NCBI RefSeq assembly: GCF_019703835.1
Contig: NZ_AP023054.1
Location: 1,364,001-1,428,000 of the forward strand
Length of the DNA stretch: 64,000 nt
Direction: 5' to 3'
Source: Thaumasiovibrio subtropicus
GTDB taxonomy: Bacteria > Pseudomonadota > Gammaproteobacteria > Enterobacterales > Vibrionaceae
The notes under the pieces are model-generated. The model saw only the letters and a list, made by a program, of their open reading frames with translations. It ran no database searches and was not told the origin of the DNA. Positions 9,338 to 18,153 of the stretch are shown here, piece by piece; position 1 is the first letter of the stretch; every line of letters starts with the position of its first letter. The translations under genes and the position numbers were made by a program.

Positions 9338-10147
9338 ATGAAGAAAGAAGTATTCCCTGCTTACTGGGAAAAGCATTCACCCCAAGTACGCCTGTGTCGC
9401 TGGGTGGCGTGGCTCGTCTTTGTTGCCTTGTGTGTCTTTTGTTGGCAAGAGATGAATCGCGATACGCTGTGGTACTTTGTGACCGATGCGCCTAATCAGT
9501 TTCGTGATATTAGTGGTCGTATGTGGCCGCCACGTTGGTCATACCTTAACGAGCTCTGGGAGCCACTGTGGGACACCTTAAACATTGCCACGCTAGGTAC
9601 CGCGCTTGGTGTCGTGATTGCCTTGCCAGTTGCATTTTTGGCCGCACGCAATACCACACCCAGTCGGCATTTTGTTCGTCCTATTGCGCTTTATATCATT
9701 GCGGCGAGCCGTTCCATTAATTCGTTGATTTGGGCGCTGCTGCTGGTGGCGATTTTAGGACCGGGTTTGCTGGCGGGCATCATTGCTATCGCATTGCGTT
9801 CAATCGGGTTTATCGCCAAGTTGATGTATGAAGCGATTGAAGAGGTGAATACCACCCAACTGTCAGCGATTACAGCAACGGGGGCGTCTCCACTTCAAGT
9901 GCTGGACTATGGCATCGTGCCCCAAGTGTTACCCAGTTTCATTGGGACTAGTATCTTTAGATGGGACATTAATATTCGAGAATCCACCATTCTTGGCTTA
10001 GTGGGCGCAGGGGGCATTGGATTGAAACTCGAAGAGTCCATGTCGACCTTAGCTTGGCCACAAGTCGCGGTGATCTTTGTGGCCATTTTAACGACGGTGG
10101 TATTTTCGGAATGGATATCCGCCAAAGTTCGCCATTTACTGATATAG
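9338..10147 (+). CDS. phnE: Phosphonate-type ABC transporter, permease 2
   Basis: 269 residues, a second PhnE-like permease (EEVNTTQLSAITATGASPLQ, then DYGIVPQVLPSFIGT). GGAGAGGGG precedes the ATG by a few bases. The pair with the preceding permease suggests a heterodimeric channel. The operon ends at a terminator at 10181; no phosphonate lyase or hydrolase follows in the next several genes. Confidence 0.9.
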   Translation: MKKEVFPAYWEKHSPQVRLCRWVAWLVFVALCVFCWQEMNRDTLWYFVTDAPNQFRDISGRMWPPRWSYLNELWEPLWDTLNIATLGTALGVVIALPVAFLAARNTTPSRHFVRPIALYIIAASRSINSLIWALLLVAILGPGLLAGIIAIALRSIGFIAKLMYEAIEEVNTTQLSAITATGASPLQVLDYGIVPQVLPSFIGTSIFRWDINIRESTILGLVGAGGIGLKLEESMSTLAWPQVAVIFVAILTTVVFSEWISAKVRHLLI

Positions 10148-10180
10148 CCTGTCGTTTGACCAAACACCCTTGCACGTTTT

Positions 10181-10206
10181 GCGCACCCCCAGTGGTGCGC
10201 TTTTTT
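10181..10206 (+). terminator. Terminator of the phn operon
   Basis: GCGCACC-CCCAGT-GGTGCGC followed by TTTTTT, 34 bases after the phnE stop. Confidence 0.9.
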
Positions 10207-10244
10207 GCCTACGACAATGTCAGTATCTGTATACTCTGGCCAAC

Positions 10245-10940
10245 TCAAGTATAAAGATAGCGAGACTCGATGGTTTTGATTGTTTGTGCGAGGGCTTTCT
10301 TGTCTGACTGCGTGAGGGCTTGTGCGAAGTTATCGGCCTTAATTGGGATGGCTTTTGATAGTGTAGCCGGCACCCCGTTATTGGCTTTCTCGAGCATAGC
10401 AATGAACTGTTCAACACTGAGGTTATGGACAATTTGCAAGCTATTGGTTAACGCTCCCAGTTCGGTAATAGACGTTATCGCATCGTCACTACGACGATTT
10501 GCCAATTGGAAACGTGCTTCAGTTTGACGACTTTCCATACTGGAAAAACGCATCGCAGCTGCTTCTGGAATCGCTTTTACACGCGTTTGATGCCCCAACT
10601 CTTCCCAACTGACACCACAAACAGACAGTGTGAAGAGTGATGATAATTGATGCATTTCCTGAGGCTGAGTGAGCTTGCCATCCAATAGTTCTTCGCAGAG
10701 TGCCATGAGGGAGGCGGGTGAAATGCGTTCATACGTCACTAAGCCCGCTTTGCTTTGGTAACAGAGTTTGAGGGTATCGAGTAAATAGTAGATATGCCCC
10801 ATAGGTTGCCACTGCTGCTGCGTGTTTTTTTGCTGTGCGCGATGAGAGTGAGAAGGCGACGGAGGCGGAGTTTGATAAGATTGAATGACCGTTTCAGCAG
10901 CGCGGCGTTTCTGCCTAAAGTGTCTGATTATTTTCCTCAT
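10245..10940 (-). CDS. Hypothetical protein, possibly Fur-regulated
   Basis: 231 residues, not recognised. The N-terminus is basic (MRKIIRHFRQKRRAAETVIQ), followed by a Pro/Gln-rich stretch and a predicted mainly helical body (about residues 45-231). No signal peptide or transmembrane segment. The start is strongly supported by AAGGAGACATC just upstream of the ATG. A Fur-like box lies 45 bases upstream, in the gap shared with the divergent PyrD-like gene, so an iron-related role is possible but not shown. Confidence 0.7.
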   Translation of the reverse strand: MRKIIRHFRQKRRAAETVIQSYQTPPPSPSHSHRAQQKNTQQQWQPMGHIYYLLDTLKLCYQSKAGLVTYERISPASLMALCEELLDGKLTQPQEMHQLSSLFTLSVCGVSWEELGHQTRVKAIPEAAAMRFSSMESRQTEARFQLANRRSDDAITSITELGALTNSLQIVHNLSVEQFIAMLEKANNGVPATLSKAIPIKADNFAQALTQSDKKALAQTIKTIESRYLYT

Positions 10941-10984
10941 GATGTCTCCTTACCTCACAGATTTCACAAAATATAGATCAAAAT

Positions 10985-11003
10985 GATAATGATTCCTATT
11001 ATT
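10985..11003. promoter_or_regulatory. Fur-like box between two divergent genes
   Basis: GATAATGATTCCTATTATT agrees at 14 of 19 positions with the Fur consensus and is followed by more ATTATTCTCATT. It lies 45 bases from the start of the minus-strand gene and 70 bases from the start of the PyrD-like gene, so either or both may be iron-regulated. Confidence 0.6.
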
Positions 11004-11072
11004 ATTCTCATTGATGTTGGTCAAAAATGTCACGTAAAGAAGAAATCTAATATCAAAAGGAAGGAGTCATAA

Positions 11073-12272
11073 ATGAGATTTATCATAGGGTTACGTAACC
11101 TGCTCTTTAGAGTGCTGTATCGAATAATACGCCCGCTCATCTTCTTAATGGATCCAGAAGATGCCCACTATATGTTTAAACGGGTGGGCGTGTTCTTAGG
11201 ATCCAACGGTGTAACGCGGGGCTTGACCTCATTTTTATTCGATTTCAATCACCCAAGTTTGCACACCCAAGTTGACGGGGTGCGTTATCGTAACCCGGTC
11301 GGACTATCCGCTGGCTTTGACAAAGATGGAGAGCTCACCAGTATCTACCCGTCGCTAGGATTTGGGCTCGCTGAACTTGGGTCATTTACCGGTGAAGTCT
11401 GTCCAGGGAATCCAGGAAAACGTCTGTTTCGAATGGTGAAGTCGAAATCAATCTTGGTCTGGTATGGCCTGAATAATCAAGGCGCAGAGAAAATTTCGTC
11501 TCGCTTGCAAGGGGCGGATTTTGGTCGATTAAGAGTGGGCATTAATGCGGCTAAATCTAATATTACCCCGGAGTTTGACTTACAAGAGTCGATAGATGAC
11601 TACACCAAGACGATGCGGTTGTTCAAAGATATTGGCGATTATTACACCATTAATATCAGTTGCCCCAATACGCAAGATGGCGAACCCTTTGTTGACCGAG
11701 AGAATCTAGATGCCTTGCTGACAGCAGTGAATGCGCACCGAGTAGAAGGACGTCCGATTTATGTTAAGTTGGCGGCCGATCTTGAGTTGGACGAGATTGA
11801 TGTCATCGTCGATGCCTGCGTTGCGCATAAAATGGATGGGGTCGTTTTGACAAATTTGGCCAAGCCGGCTTTCAACAAAGAGTATGTCGAAGACGAATTG
11901 CCTTACCACAAAGGCGCGATGAGTGGATTACCGCTGCAACGTATATCGACAAGTGTGATTCGCCATGTTTACCGCCGCACTCGAGGTGAGTTGACCATCA
12001 TTGGCGTCGGCGGTGTGTTCACGGCAAGAGATGCCTACGAGAAGATCACTTCAGGTGCCAGTTTGCTACACATGATTACGACGATGATTTTTGATGGCCC
12101 GCAAAACATCAATGAAATTAATCGTGGCTTAGTCAAGCTGCTACAAGAAGATGGGTTTAACTCGATTGAAGAGGCGGTAGGGTCACGCAACCCACTGCCC
12201 AAATTAAAAGCTGAGACGCAATCCGACGATGAGACCCGCGTAGAGGAAGCGCCTGTCTCTGAGGTCGCTTGA
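11073..12272 (+). CDS. Dihydroorotate dehydrogenase-like flavoprotein (class 2 fold, Cys at catalytic site)
   Basis: 399 residues, longer than the ~336 usual for bacterial class 2 PyrD. The N-terminus is hydrophobic and helical (LLFRVLYRIIRPLIFLMDPEDAHY), as expected for a membrane-associated, quinone-linked enzyme. FMN-barrel motifs are NPVGLSAGFDKDGE, FGLAELGSFT, YGLNNQGA, GVVLTN and IIGVGGVFTARDAYEKI. At the catalytic position it has NISCPNT (Cys197), where class 2 enzymes normally have Ser (NISSPNT); Cys is typical of class 1. It could be a second PyrD or act on another substrate. The start has AAGGAAGGAG upstream. A Fur-like box precedes it and a terminator follows. Confidence 0.8.
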   Translation: MRFIIGLRNLLFRVLYRIIRPLIFLMDPEDAHYMFKRVGVFLGSNGVTRGLTSFLFDFNHPSLHTQVDGVRYRNPVGLSAGFDKDGELTSIYPSLGFGLAELGSFTGEVCPGNPGKRLFRMVKSKSILVWYGLNNQGAEKISSRLQGADFGRLRVGINAAKSNITPEFDLQESIDDYTKTMRLFKDIGDYYTINISCPNTQDGEPFVDRENLDALLTAVNAHRVEGRPIYVKLAADLELDEIDVIVDACVAHKMDGVVLTNLAKPAFNKEYVEDELPYHKGAMSGLPLQRISTSVIRHVYRRTRGELTIIGVGGVFTARDAYEKITSGASLLHMITTMIFDGPQNINEINRGLVKLLQEDGFNSIEEAVGSRNPLPKLKAETQSDDETRVEEAPVSEVA

Positions 12273-12364
12273 GTAACGCTGACATTGAGTTAGCTAACCT
12301 TTTTGTGGATTGATACCTCGGTGTCGCCATGCACCGAAGAATGAATCCACATTGGTAAGATGTT

Positions 12365-12390
12365 GACCCGTTCTGAATCGGGTCTTTTTT
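12365..12390 (+). terminator. Terminator after the PyrD-like gene
   Basis: GACCCG-TTCTGAAT-CGGGTC followed by TTTTTT. Confidence 0.85.
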
Positions 12391-12435
12391 CTCCTTGTTT
12401 GATCTGACCTATTTCTCAACGCGTACAAGATTGTC

Positions 12436-13806
12436 ATGTCCAAGTCGCTGGGTATTGCCATGTATTTTGACGCCGATTTCTCGCCAGAGACCTCCTCTTC
12501 ACGCCACAAAACAGGCATTTATTGGTTTGGTAACGATCAACGTATCGCAGACAATCCTTTACTTACTCAAGCTTGCGAGCAGTGCGACAGATTAGTGCTG
12601 GTCTACTGCATTGAGCCCCAGTTTTTGCGAACGAACCGCTACATCACGGGCTCTGGTCTATCGACTAATCGTTGGCGGGCCTTAATGGAGTCACTCAACC
12701 AACTATCGGAGCAACTTGCAGACCGTGGACAGCAGCTACTATTGAAAATTGCCCCAGCGCTAGACATGATTCCCGCACTCATGCGTTGCTATAACGCAAC
12801 GGTTGTCTACCGAGCCAGTCATGCCGGTGTATATGAACGGCAACAATGGCAGATTTTGAAATCGAAGTACCCGTATCTGGAGTATGTCAGCGACGAGCAA
12901 CTCACTCTGTTCGGCTCTGTTGCAGCAGGGTTAGATGATTTTGCACCAACATTCAGCCAGTTTCGTCGTCACGTCGAGGGCCTACCTATTGCAAAACCCG
13001 TGGTCTCGCCGGCGTTCCTGCCACCCTCTCCCGCAAATGAAAGGACACGTGTGACACCGGCTTCTGGTATTAACAGCGGTGGGCTGATTGCAGGCGAGCT
13101 GAATGGGCAATGCCATCTGGCGAGCTATTTTAAAACCACGTTGCCGTCGCGATACAAAGAGACGCGTAACCACCTCGGTGCGGGTGAAAGCAGCACCCAG
13201 ATGTCGTTATATCTTTCCCACGGTAACTTGTCGCCGAGACAGATCGTTGCCAAACTCCGTGACTACGAGGCGCTGCACGGCGAAAATGAATCTACGTACT
13301 GGATTTATTTTGAGCTACTTTGGCGTGAATTCTTTTTCTGGCACGCAGTGGTTGCAGGAAGCCAGCTGTATGCGTTCTCAGGCCAAGCAGACACTCCGCC
13401 TTTATTGAGTGCTTACCCTGAGCGCTATCGTCGTTGGGTGAATGGCCAGACCGCACATCCACTCGTGAATGCCTGCATGAATGAGTTACGGGAAACAGGG
13501 TATCTTTCCAATCGCGGGCGGCAGATAGTCGCCAGTTGCTTGGTTAACGAGCTCAGTGTCGATTGGCGGTTTGGGGCGGCCTATTTTGAGCAGCAGCTCG
13601 TTGACTATGATGTAGGGTCTAATTGGGGTAACTGGCAGTATATTGCTGGGGTCGGGTGTGATGCCAAAGGGGGGCGTCACTTCAATCTAGATAAGCAACA
13701 AGCGCTTTTTGATTGCCAAGGGCACTATGTGAAGCGTTGGCAAGGCGATATTGGCGTCACGAGAGTTGATACGGTCGATGCGGCAGATTGGCCTTTATAC
13801 CCTTGA
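12436..13806 (+). CDS. Cryptochrome DASH / single-strand photolyase
   Basis: 456 residues. The N-terminal alpha/beta antenna domain begins with GIYWFGNDQRIADNPLL, and the C-terminal FAD domain ends with the DASH pattern DWRFGAAYFEQQLVDYDVGS, NWGNWQYIAGVGCDAKGGRHF. Family members bind FAD and a folate antenna and repair cyclobutane dimers, mainly in single-stranded DNA. The start (ATG 12436) lacks a strong ribosome site; ATG 12463 is an alternative. It is followed 19 bases later by an FeS photolyase gene and then an SDR gene, one apparent operon. Confidence 0.92.
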   Translation: MSKSLGIAMYFDADFSPETSSSRHKTGIYWFGNDQRIADNPLLTQACEQCDRLVLVYCIEPQFLRTNRYITGSGLSTNRWRALMESLNQLSEQLADRGQQLLLKIAPALDMIPALMRCYNATVVYRASHAGVYERQQWQILKSKYPYLEYVSDEQLTLFGSVAAGLDDFAPTFSQFRRHVEGLPIAKPVVSPAFLPPSPANERTRVTPASGINSGGLIAGELNGQCHLASYFKTTLPSRYKETRNHLGAGESSTQMSLYLSHGNLSPRQIVAKLRDYEALHGENESTYWIYFELLWREFFFWHAVVAGSQLYAFSGQADTPPLLSAYPERYRRWVNGQTAHPLVNACMNELRETGYLSNRGRQIVASCLVNELSVDWRFGAAYFEQQLVDYDVGSNWGNWQYIAGVGCDAKGGRHFNLDKQQALFDCQGHYVKRWQGDIGVTRVDTVDAADWPLYP

Positions 13807-13825
13807 GTACAAGAGAGATCGTTAG

Positions 13826-15364
13826 ATGAGACGAACACTGCGGCTGATATTAGGGGATCAACTTAACGCTAACCATTCTTGGTTTAAAGCACTGTCACCC
13901 GATGTTTTCTACTTGATTGCGGAACTTAAACAAGAAACGGACTATGTGCCTCATCACCTTCAAAAGGTTTGTGCCTTTTTTGCATCGATGAGTAATTTTG
14001 CTGCGGGATTGAAACAGGCTGGACATCAGGTAATACATCTGACATTGGATGATACTCGCGACTATCCCGATCTAGAGGCGGTGATTATCGCCACAATGCA
14101 GAGCCATGGCTGTGAATGCTTGGCCTATCAGCGGCCTGATGAATACCGGTTGTTACAGCAGTTGCGAGAGATGCCAGTCGAAAAGTATGAAGTGGATACG
14201 GAACACTTTTTACTGCCGTTTGAGGAAATTGACCAACAGTTTAAAGCAGATAAACCGCAAATGATGGCGCATTTTTATCGAAGGATGCGTAAACGCTTTC
14301 AACTGCTGCTGGATGAAAATGCACAGCCGCTAGGGGGCAAGTGGAGCTTTGATACTGAAAACCGTAATAAGTTAAGCAATAAAGCAATCCAAGAGATGGT
14401 TGCGCCACTTATGTTTGAAACAGAGGTGTCGGCGATCAGAGAACGAATAAACAGACACGGCGTAAAGACCATTGGGCGGCTGGACGGGCCTTTGTTATGG
14501 CCCACTAGCCGCCAATCAGCACTGGCCTTGCTCGATTACTTTTGTACTCACTGCCTGCCATGGTTTGGACGGTATCAAGATGCAATGACTGCCCATTCAC
14601 CTTATCGATGGAGTCTCTACCATAGCCGTTTGTCGTTTGCGTTAAATACGAAGATGCTGCATCCCCTGCAAGTGATCAATGCTGCGATTAACGCCTATTC
14701 TGCTGAGCCTGAGGTGATAAGTTTGGCGCAAGTCGAGGGTTTCGTTCGGCAGATTCTCGGGTGGCGAGAGTTTGTTCGCGGCATCTACTGGGTAAATATG
14801 CCTGAGTACCAAAACAAAAACGCACTGCAAGCGGCTAACAAGTTGCCAGCGTACTTTTGGACGGGTGATACGCAGATGCATTGCCTCTCCCAAGCTATTC
14901 AACAATCTCTCGATTACGCCTATGCCCATCATATTCAGCGGTTGATGGTGACGGGCAATTTTGCACTGCTGGCGGGTATTTCGCCGGATGAAGTGGATGC
15001 GTGGTATCTCGGTATTTACATCGATGCGATTGAATGGGTGGAAATGCCTAACACGAGAGGGATGGCGTTGTTTGCTGATGGGGGATTGCTCGCCTCTAAG
15101 CCCTATGCGGCGAGTGGCAATTATATCAACAAAATGAGTGATTACTGCAAAACCTGTCAGTATGACGTGAAAAAGCGTCATGGAGAGGGTGCGTGCCCGA
15201 TGAACAGTCTCTACTGGCGTTTTATGCAGACCCATCGAGAGCGGTTTGAGCGCAACCCACGCACTGCAATGATCTACCGAACATGGGATCGCACTTCACC
15301 CGAAGACCAAGACGCGATTTTGTCGTCGGCGGCATACACCATGAATCACTTAGAGACACTCTAA
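13826..15364 (+). CDS. Iron-sulfur bacterial cryptochrome/photolyase (FeS-BCP, PhrB type)
   Basis: 512 residues. It starts RRTLRLILGDQLNANHSWF, the hallmark of the deoxyribodipyrimidine photolyase-related (COG3046) family. Four cysteines, Cys353, Cys441, Cys444 and Cys457, show the spacing known for the [4Fe-4S] cluster of Agrobacterium PhrB. The protein should bind FAD and a lumazine antenna and repair (6-4) photoproducts. It is in the same unit as cryptochrome DASH (19-base gap) and overlaps the SDR start by one base (TAATG). Confidence 0.92.
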   Translation: MRRTLRLILGDQLNANHSWFKALSPDVFYLIAELKQETDYVPHHLQKVCAFFASMSNFAAGLKQAGHQVIHLTLDDTRDYPDLEAVIIATMQSHGCECLAYQRPDEYRLLQQLREMPVEKYEVDTEHFLLPFEEIDQQFKADKPQMMAHFYRRMRKRFQLLLDENAQPLGGKWSFDTENRNKLSNKAIQEMVAPLMFETEVSAIRERINRHGVKTIGRLDGPLLWPTSRQSALALLDYFCTHCLPWFGRYQDAMTAHSPYRWSLYHSRLSFALNTKMLHPLQVINAAINAYSAEPEVISLAQVEGFVRQILGWREFVRGIYWVNMPEYQNKNALQAANKLPAYFWTGDTQMHCLSQAIQQSLDYAYAHHIQRLMVTGNFALLAGISPDEVDAWYLGIYIDAIEWVEMPNTRGMALFADGGLLASKPYAASGNYINKMSDYCKTCQYDVKKRHGEGACPMNSLYWRFMQTHRERFERNPRTAMIYRTWDRTSPEDQDAILSSAAYTMNHLETL

Positions 15365-16071
15365 TGAAGATATTAATTTGTGGCGGTAACGGTGGGATTG
15401 GTGCTGCGCTTGTGAAGGTGTGTGCATCCTTCGCGACAGAAGTTCACGCAACTTGGTATCGCAATGAACCGCAAGAGAGCAAAAAATCACCAGGGATACA
15501 TTGGCATAGCGTCGATGTCAGTAACGAGGAGGATATTGCCCGTTTAGCGAGCTCCATCGGGGATCTTGACTGGGTGATCAATGCGGTAGGCATGTTACAC
15601 ACCGAGGAGCATTACCCTGAGAAAAGGTTGAGTCAGGTGGACAGTGCATTTTTTATGAAGAATATGCGCGTAAATGCCTTGCCCACACTGCTACTTGCAA
15701 AGTATTTGCAGCAGAATCTCAAACGATCTGATGCGCCGCGTTTTGCGACTGTTTCTGCTCGTGTGGGCAGTATCGAAGACAATAAATTGGGGGGCTGGTA
15801 TAGCTATCGTTGTGCTAAGGCTGCCCTTAACATGGCGATGAAAGGGATCAGTATTGAATGGCAGCGAGTCATGCCTAAAAGCTGTGTGGTAGCGTTACAT
15901 CCCGGCACAACAGACACCCAGTTGTCTGCACCTTTCCAAGCCAATGTTGCGCCTGAAAAGTTGTTTTCAACGCAGCAAGTTGCTGAGGATTTTATCGCCC
16001 TAATACGCAAACTTTCCCCTGAAGAGACAGGGCGCTTTTACAACTGGGCAGGAGAAGAACTGCCTTGGTAA
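15364..16071 (+). CDS. Short-chain dehydrogenase/reductase
   Basis: 235 residues. Rossmann motif GGNGGIGAAL at residues 7-16, NAVG loop, and a catalytic YRCAK (YxxxK) with an upstream serine in TVSARVGS. Cofactor is probably NAD(P)H; the substrate is unknown. The ATG at 15364 overlaps the photolyase stop by one base, so I reject the upstream in-frame ATG at 15283. SDR genes are often found next to photolyases in marine bacteria, but a repair role is not established. Confidence 0.85.
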   Translation: MKILICGGNGGIGAALVKVCASFATEVHATWYRNEPQESKKSPGIHWHSVDVSNEEDIARLASSIGDLDWVINAVGMLHTEEHYPEKRLSQVDSAFFMKNMRVNALPTLLLAKYLQQNLKRSDAPRFATVSARVGSIEDNKLGGWYSYRCAKAALNMAMKGISIEWQRVMPKSCVVALHPGTTDTQLSAPFQANVAPEKLFSTQQVAEDFIALIRKLSPEETGRFYNWAGEELPW

Positions 16072-16145
16072 TATTCCATCTCTGATAGTAACCCAGAAGG
16101 CGTGCGTTTTTGCGACATCGACTTAGCACTAACAAAATAGCGACG

Positions 16146-16550
16146 TTATCCCTCTCTTTTTAATTGTGACACCACCTCACTCATCAATTGTATCTTGTCA
16201 GTTTGAATACGTTTGACCAGATCTTGAGGGGCATTGGTATCGGGATCATGCTTGCTGCTCCAAAGGATCATTTCGAGCATGATTGGCAACATATCGATAC
16301 CTTTTTCGCTGAGTAGATAGACTTTCTTTCGTTTATCTCGCGTGTCAGCTTGCTTAGTGATCAACCCATCATTCTCAAGTTTTTCGAGTCGGCTAGAAAG
16401 GATGTTTGTCGCGACGCGTTCATCAGAGGTTTGTATTTCAGAGAATGTCTGTTTCCCAAAAAAGAGTAAGTCACGCACGATGAGCAAGCTCCACTTGTCT
16501 CCGACAATATCGAGGACGTTTGAGATAGGGCAGTTGGAACGGCGTTGCAT
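16146..16550 (-). CDS. HxlR-family transcriptional regulator
   Basis: 134 residues with the HxlR winged-helix pattern: conserved Cys at the N-terminus (RRSNCPISNVLDIVGDKWSL), then LIVRDLLFFGKQTFSEI and NILSSRLEKLENDGLI. It binds DNA as a dimer, often sensing electrophiles or redox state. AAGGAG lies eight bases before the ATG. It diverges from the SnoaL-like gene at 16672, and the shared gap holds two copies of an ACTTGCA palindrome (16589 and 16616), the probable operators. Confidence 0.9.
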   Translation of the reverse strand: MQRRSNCPISNVLDIVGDKWSLLIVRDLLFFGKQTFSEIQTSDERVATNILSSRLEKLENDGLITKQADTRDKRKKVYLLSEKGIDMLPIMLEMILWSSKHDPDTNAPQDLVKRIQTDKIQLMSEVVSQLKREG

Positions 16551-16588
16551 GAGTACTTCTCCTTTACAGCAACATTGACAAGAATTTA

Positions 16589-16632
16589 ACTTGCATATTG
16601 CAATCCAAATATTTAACTTGCATTATACAAGT
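16589..16632. promoter_or_regulatory. Probable HxlR operators (two sites)
   Basis: ACTTGCATTATACAAGT at 16616-16632 is a palindrome. ACTTGCATATTGCAATC at 16589-16605 is a related copy 27 bases away. The same motif occurs in front of the other HxlR gene of this window. Confidence 0.6.
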
Positions 16633-16671
16633 AATATTTTGTCAGGTCACTTTTGATAGAGGAACACGCGT

Positions 16672-17151
16672 ATGCCACAGCCACACATTGACACAGAATC
16701 ATTGCTAAACCCCCATTGGAGTCAACAGGATAAGCGTCATGCTGAATCCGTGATTGAGTTTGTACAGTTGCTAATGAATGACCATGATTTTGACGAAGTT
16801 ACACGTCGTTATCGTGGTAATCGGTATGTTCAACATAACCGTAACATGGCGGATGGCATTGACGGCGTGGTCGAAACGGTGAGTGATTTAGTCAAGAATG
16901 CTCCCGAGTTTAGCTACGATGTCAGACAGGTTTTTGTCGATGGCGACTTTGTGATTTTGCATTCTCATGTGACCTTGAAAGCAAAACACCGTGGCGATGA
17001 ATCGCAAGGTTTTAACATAATAGATACGTGGCGTTTGGAAGAGGGCAAACTCGTTGAACATTGGGATGCTGTCCAAGGGCTCAGTTTCTCTATGCGACTG
17101 TATAGCTTGGCGGTGGGCGGTAAAGTGAGAAACAGTAACGGTGTATTTTAG
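16672..17151 (+). CDS. SnoaL-like / NTF2-fold protein
   Basis: 159 residues, small single-domain cytoplasmic protein of the SnoaL-like polyketide cyclase/NTF2 superfamily. Signs are FVQLLMNDHDFDEVTRRY, YVQHNRNMADG, a FVDGDFVILHSHV strand and the closing NIIDTWRLEEGKLVEHWDAV. The substrate is unknown. GAGGAA lies nine bases before the ATG. It diverges from an HxlR regulator, which probably represses it. Confidence 0.8.
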   Translation: MPQPHIDTESLLNPHWSQQDKRHAESVIEFVQLLMNDHDFDEVTRRYRGNRYVQHNRNMADGIDGVVETVSDLVKNAPEFSYDVRQVFVDGDFVILHSHVTLKAKHRGDESQGFNIIDTWRLEEGKLVEHWDAVQGLSFSMRLYSLAVGGKVRNSNGVF

Positions 17152-17211
17152 AGCGCTGACAGGCGTGCCGCAGTCGCCTGTCATCGTAAGCACGGTGGGT
17201 TGAAACAACAA

Positions 17212-17598
17212 CTACAGTTCGCAACGCTCACAACGTGACTTGCCAGTCAGAAGTTTAGATATCGTATAACGGTGACGCGCGAAGAACAGATATCCCTTGT
17301 CAGCGACGTGGCGAATGCCGGGCCACCGCAGTACCTTTAGCCATGGCTTTTTCCCTGCAACCTGCCAAGCCGCAATGTTGGCATCGACGCCGAGCAAAAG
17401 CTCCCCATCGACGGTAATGGCGTGGAGAATCCGATTGGCGGCTTCTTTGTCTATCTTTGGGTATTTCAGATGGAAGTCAGTTTGATGAATATCTTCGCAA
17501 ACAATATCGCGTGTGAGCGCACGAAGTTGGTTCATCTCTGCGACACACAGTGGGCAATAACCATCGTAAAACAGGGTCAGTTGGGGGGTGTTTGACAT
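17212..17598 (-). CDS. DCC-family thiol-disulfide oxidoreductase-like protein (DUF393)
   Basis: 128 residues. The diagnostic DGYCPLC (DxxCxxC) lies near the N-terminus after TLFYDG. An extra pair of cysteines closes the chain (CERCEL). The family has a thioredoxin-like fold; its biochemical role is not settled. The start has AAGGA. It lies 13 bases downstream of the DUF3429 gene and is probably cotranscribed with it. It forms a tail-to-tail pair with the SnoaL-like gene. Confidence 0.85.
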   Translation of the reverse strand: MSNTPQLTLFYDGYCPLCVAEMNQLRALTRDIVCEDIHQTDFHLKYPKIDKEAANRILHAITVDGELLLGVDANIAAWQVAGKKPWLKVLRWPGIRHVADKGYLFFARHRYTISKLLTGKSRCERCEL

Positions 17599-17611
17599 GG
17601 CTTGCTTCCTT

Positions 17612-18049
17612 TTATAAGAGGGTGATAAGCATCAGTAAATGCGTCCCAACCACAACACTGGTTAAGGTAATACGTAAACGAAGATAAGCGTTGCACGGTG
17701 AAATCAGCTCGCGTTCAACCCACCAGTTCCCGAGGTGTACTAATGCGAGTATGGCTAACGCAATCGCTGTCTGAGCCGTCGGCAGTAAAAGGGCCGTAAA
17801 GGCCAATAACGCGAGCCCATTCGATGCGAGGCTGGCTCGAGGCTTTTTTTGCTCAATGTCCCTTCCCCATAAAGTGCCCGCCATAAAAGCGGCAATGACA
17901 CCGCTATATAGGATGAAACTGGTTATCGGGAAGGCGATAGTTTGACCTGGCCATTGGCCATGTGAAAAGAACGCAAGCCCAGTGAAGGCGATAAAGGGTA
18001 TGAGTCCAGCGTAACCGAGTTTCGTCGATATCGGATTGAGTGTGTACAT
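17612..18049 (-). CDS. DUF3429 family membrane protein
   Basis: 145 residues with four to five hydrophobic segments, so an inner-membrane protein. The pattern LGYAGLIPFIAFTGLAF plus SGVIAAFMAGTLWG is that of DUF3429. ATG 18049 has AGAGG upstream; an earlier in-frame ATG at 18088 gives a polar leader and is rejected. Proteins of this family often sit next to photolyase or DCC genes; function unknown. Confidence 0.8.
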   Translation of the reverse strand: MYTLNPISTKLGYAGLIPFIAFTGLAFFSHGQWPGQTIAFPITSFILYSGVIAAFMAGTLWGRDIEQKKPRASLASNGLALLAFTALLLPTAQTAIALAILALVHLGNWWVERELISPCNAYLRLRITLTSVVVGTHLLMLITLL

Positions 18050-18153
18050 GGCGACCTCTGAATGCGTGAGAGTGAAAAACAGCGACAACTTATTTTGTAC
18101 GAGCGTATTTCACATAAGGATCGCTAGCCCCCCTTTGTCCGCATACTCTTTTG

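Noticed and set aside
12294-12518. Minus-strand frame of 74 codons over the terminator and the start of cryptochrome DASH
   Set aside because: It overlaps a clear terminator and a real gene, has no ribosome site and no recognisable protein pattern.
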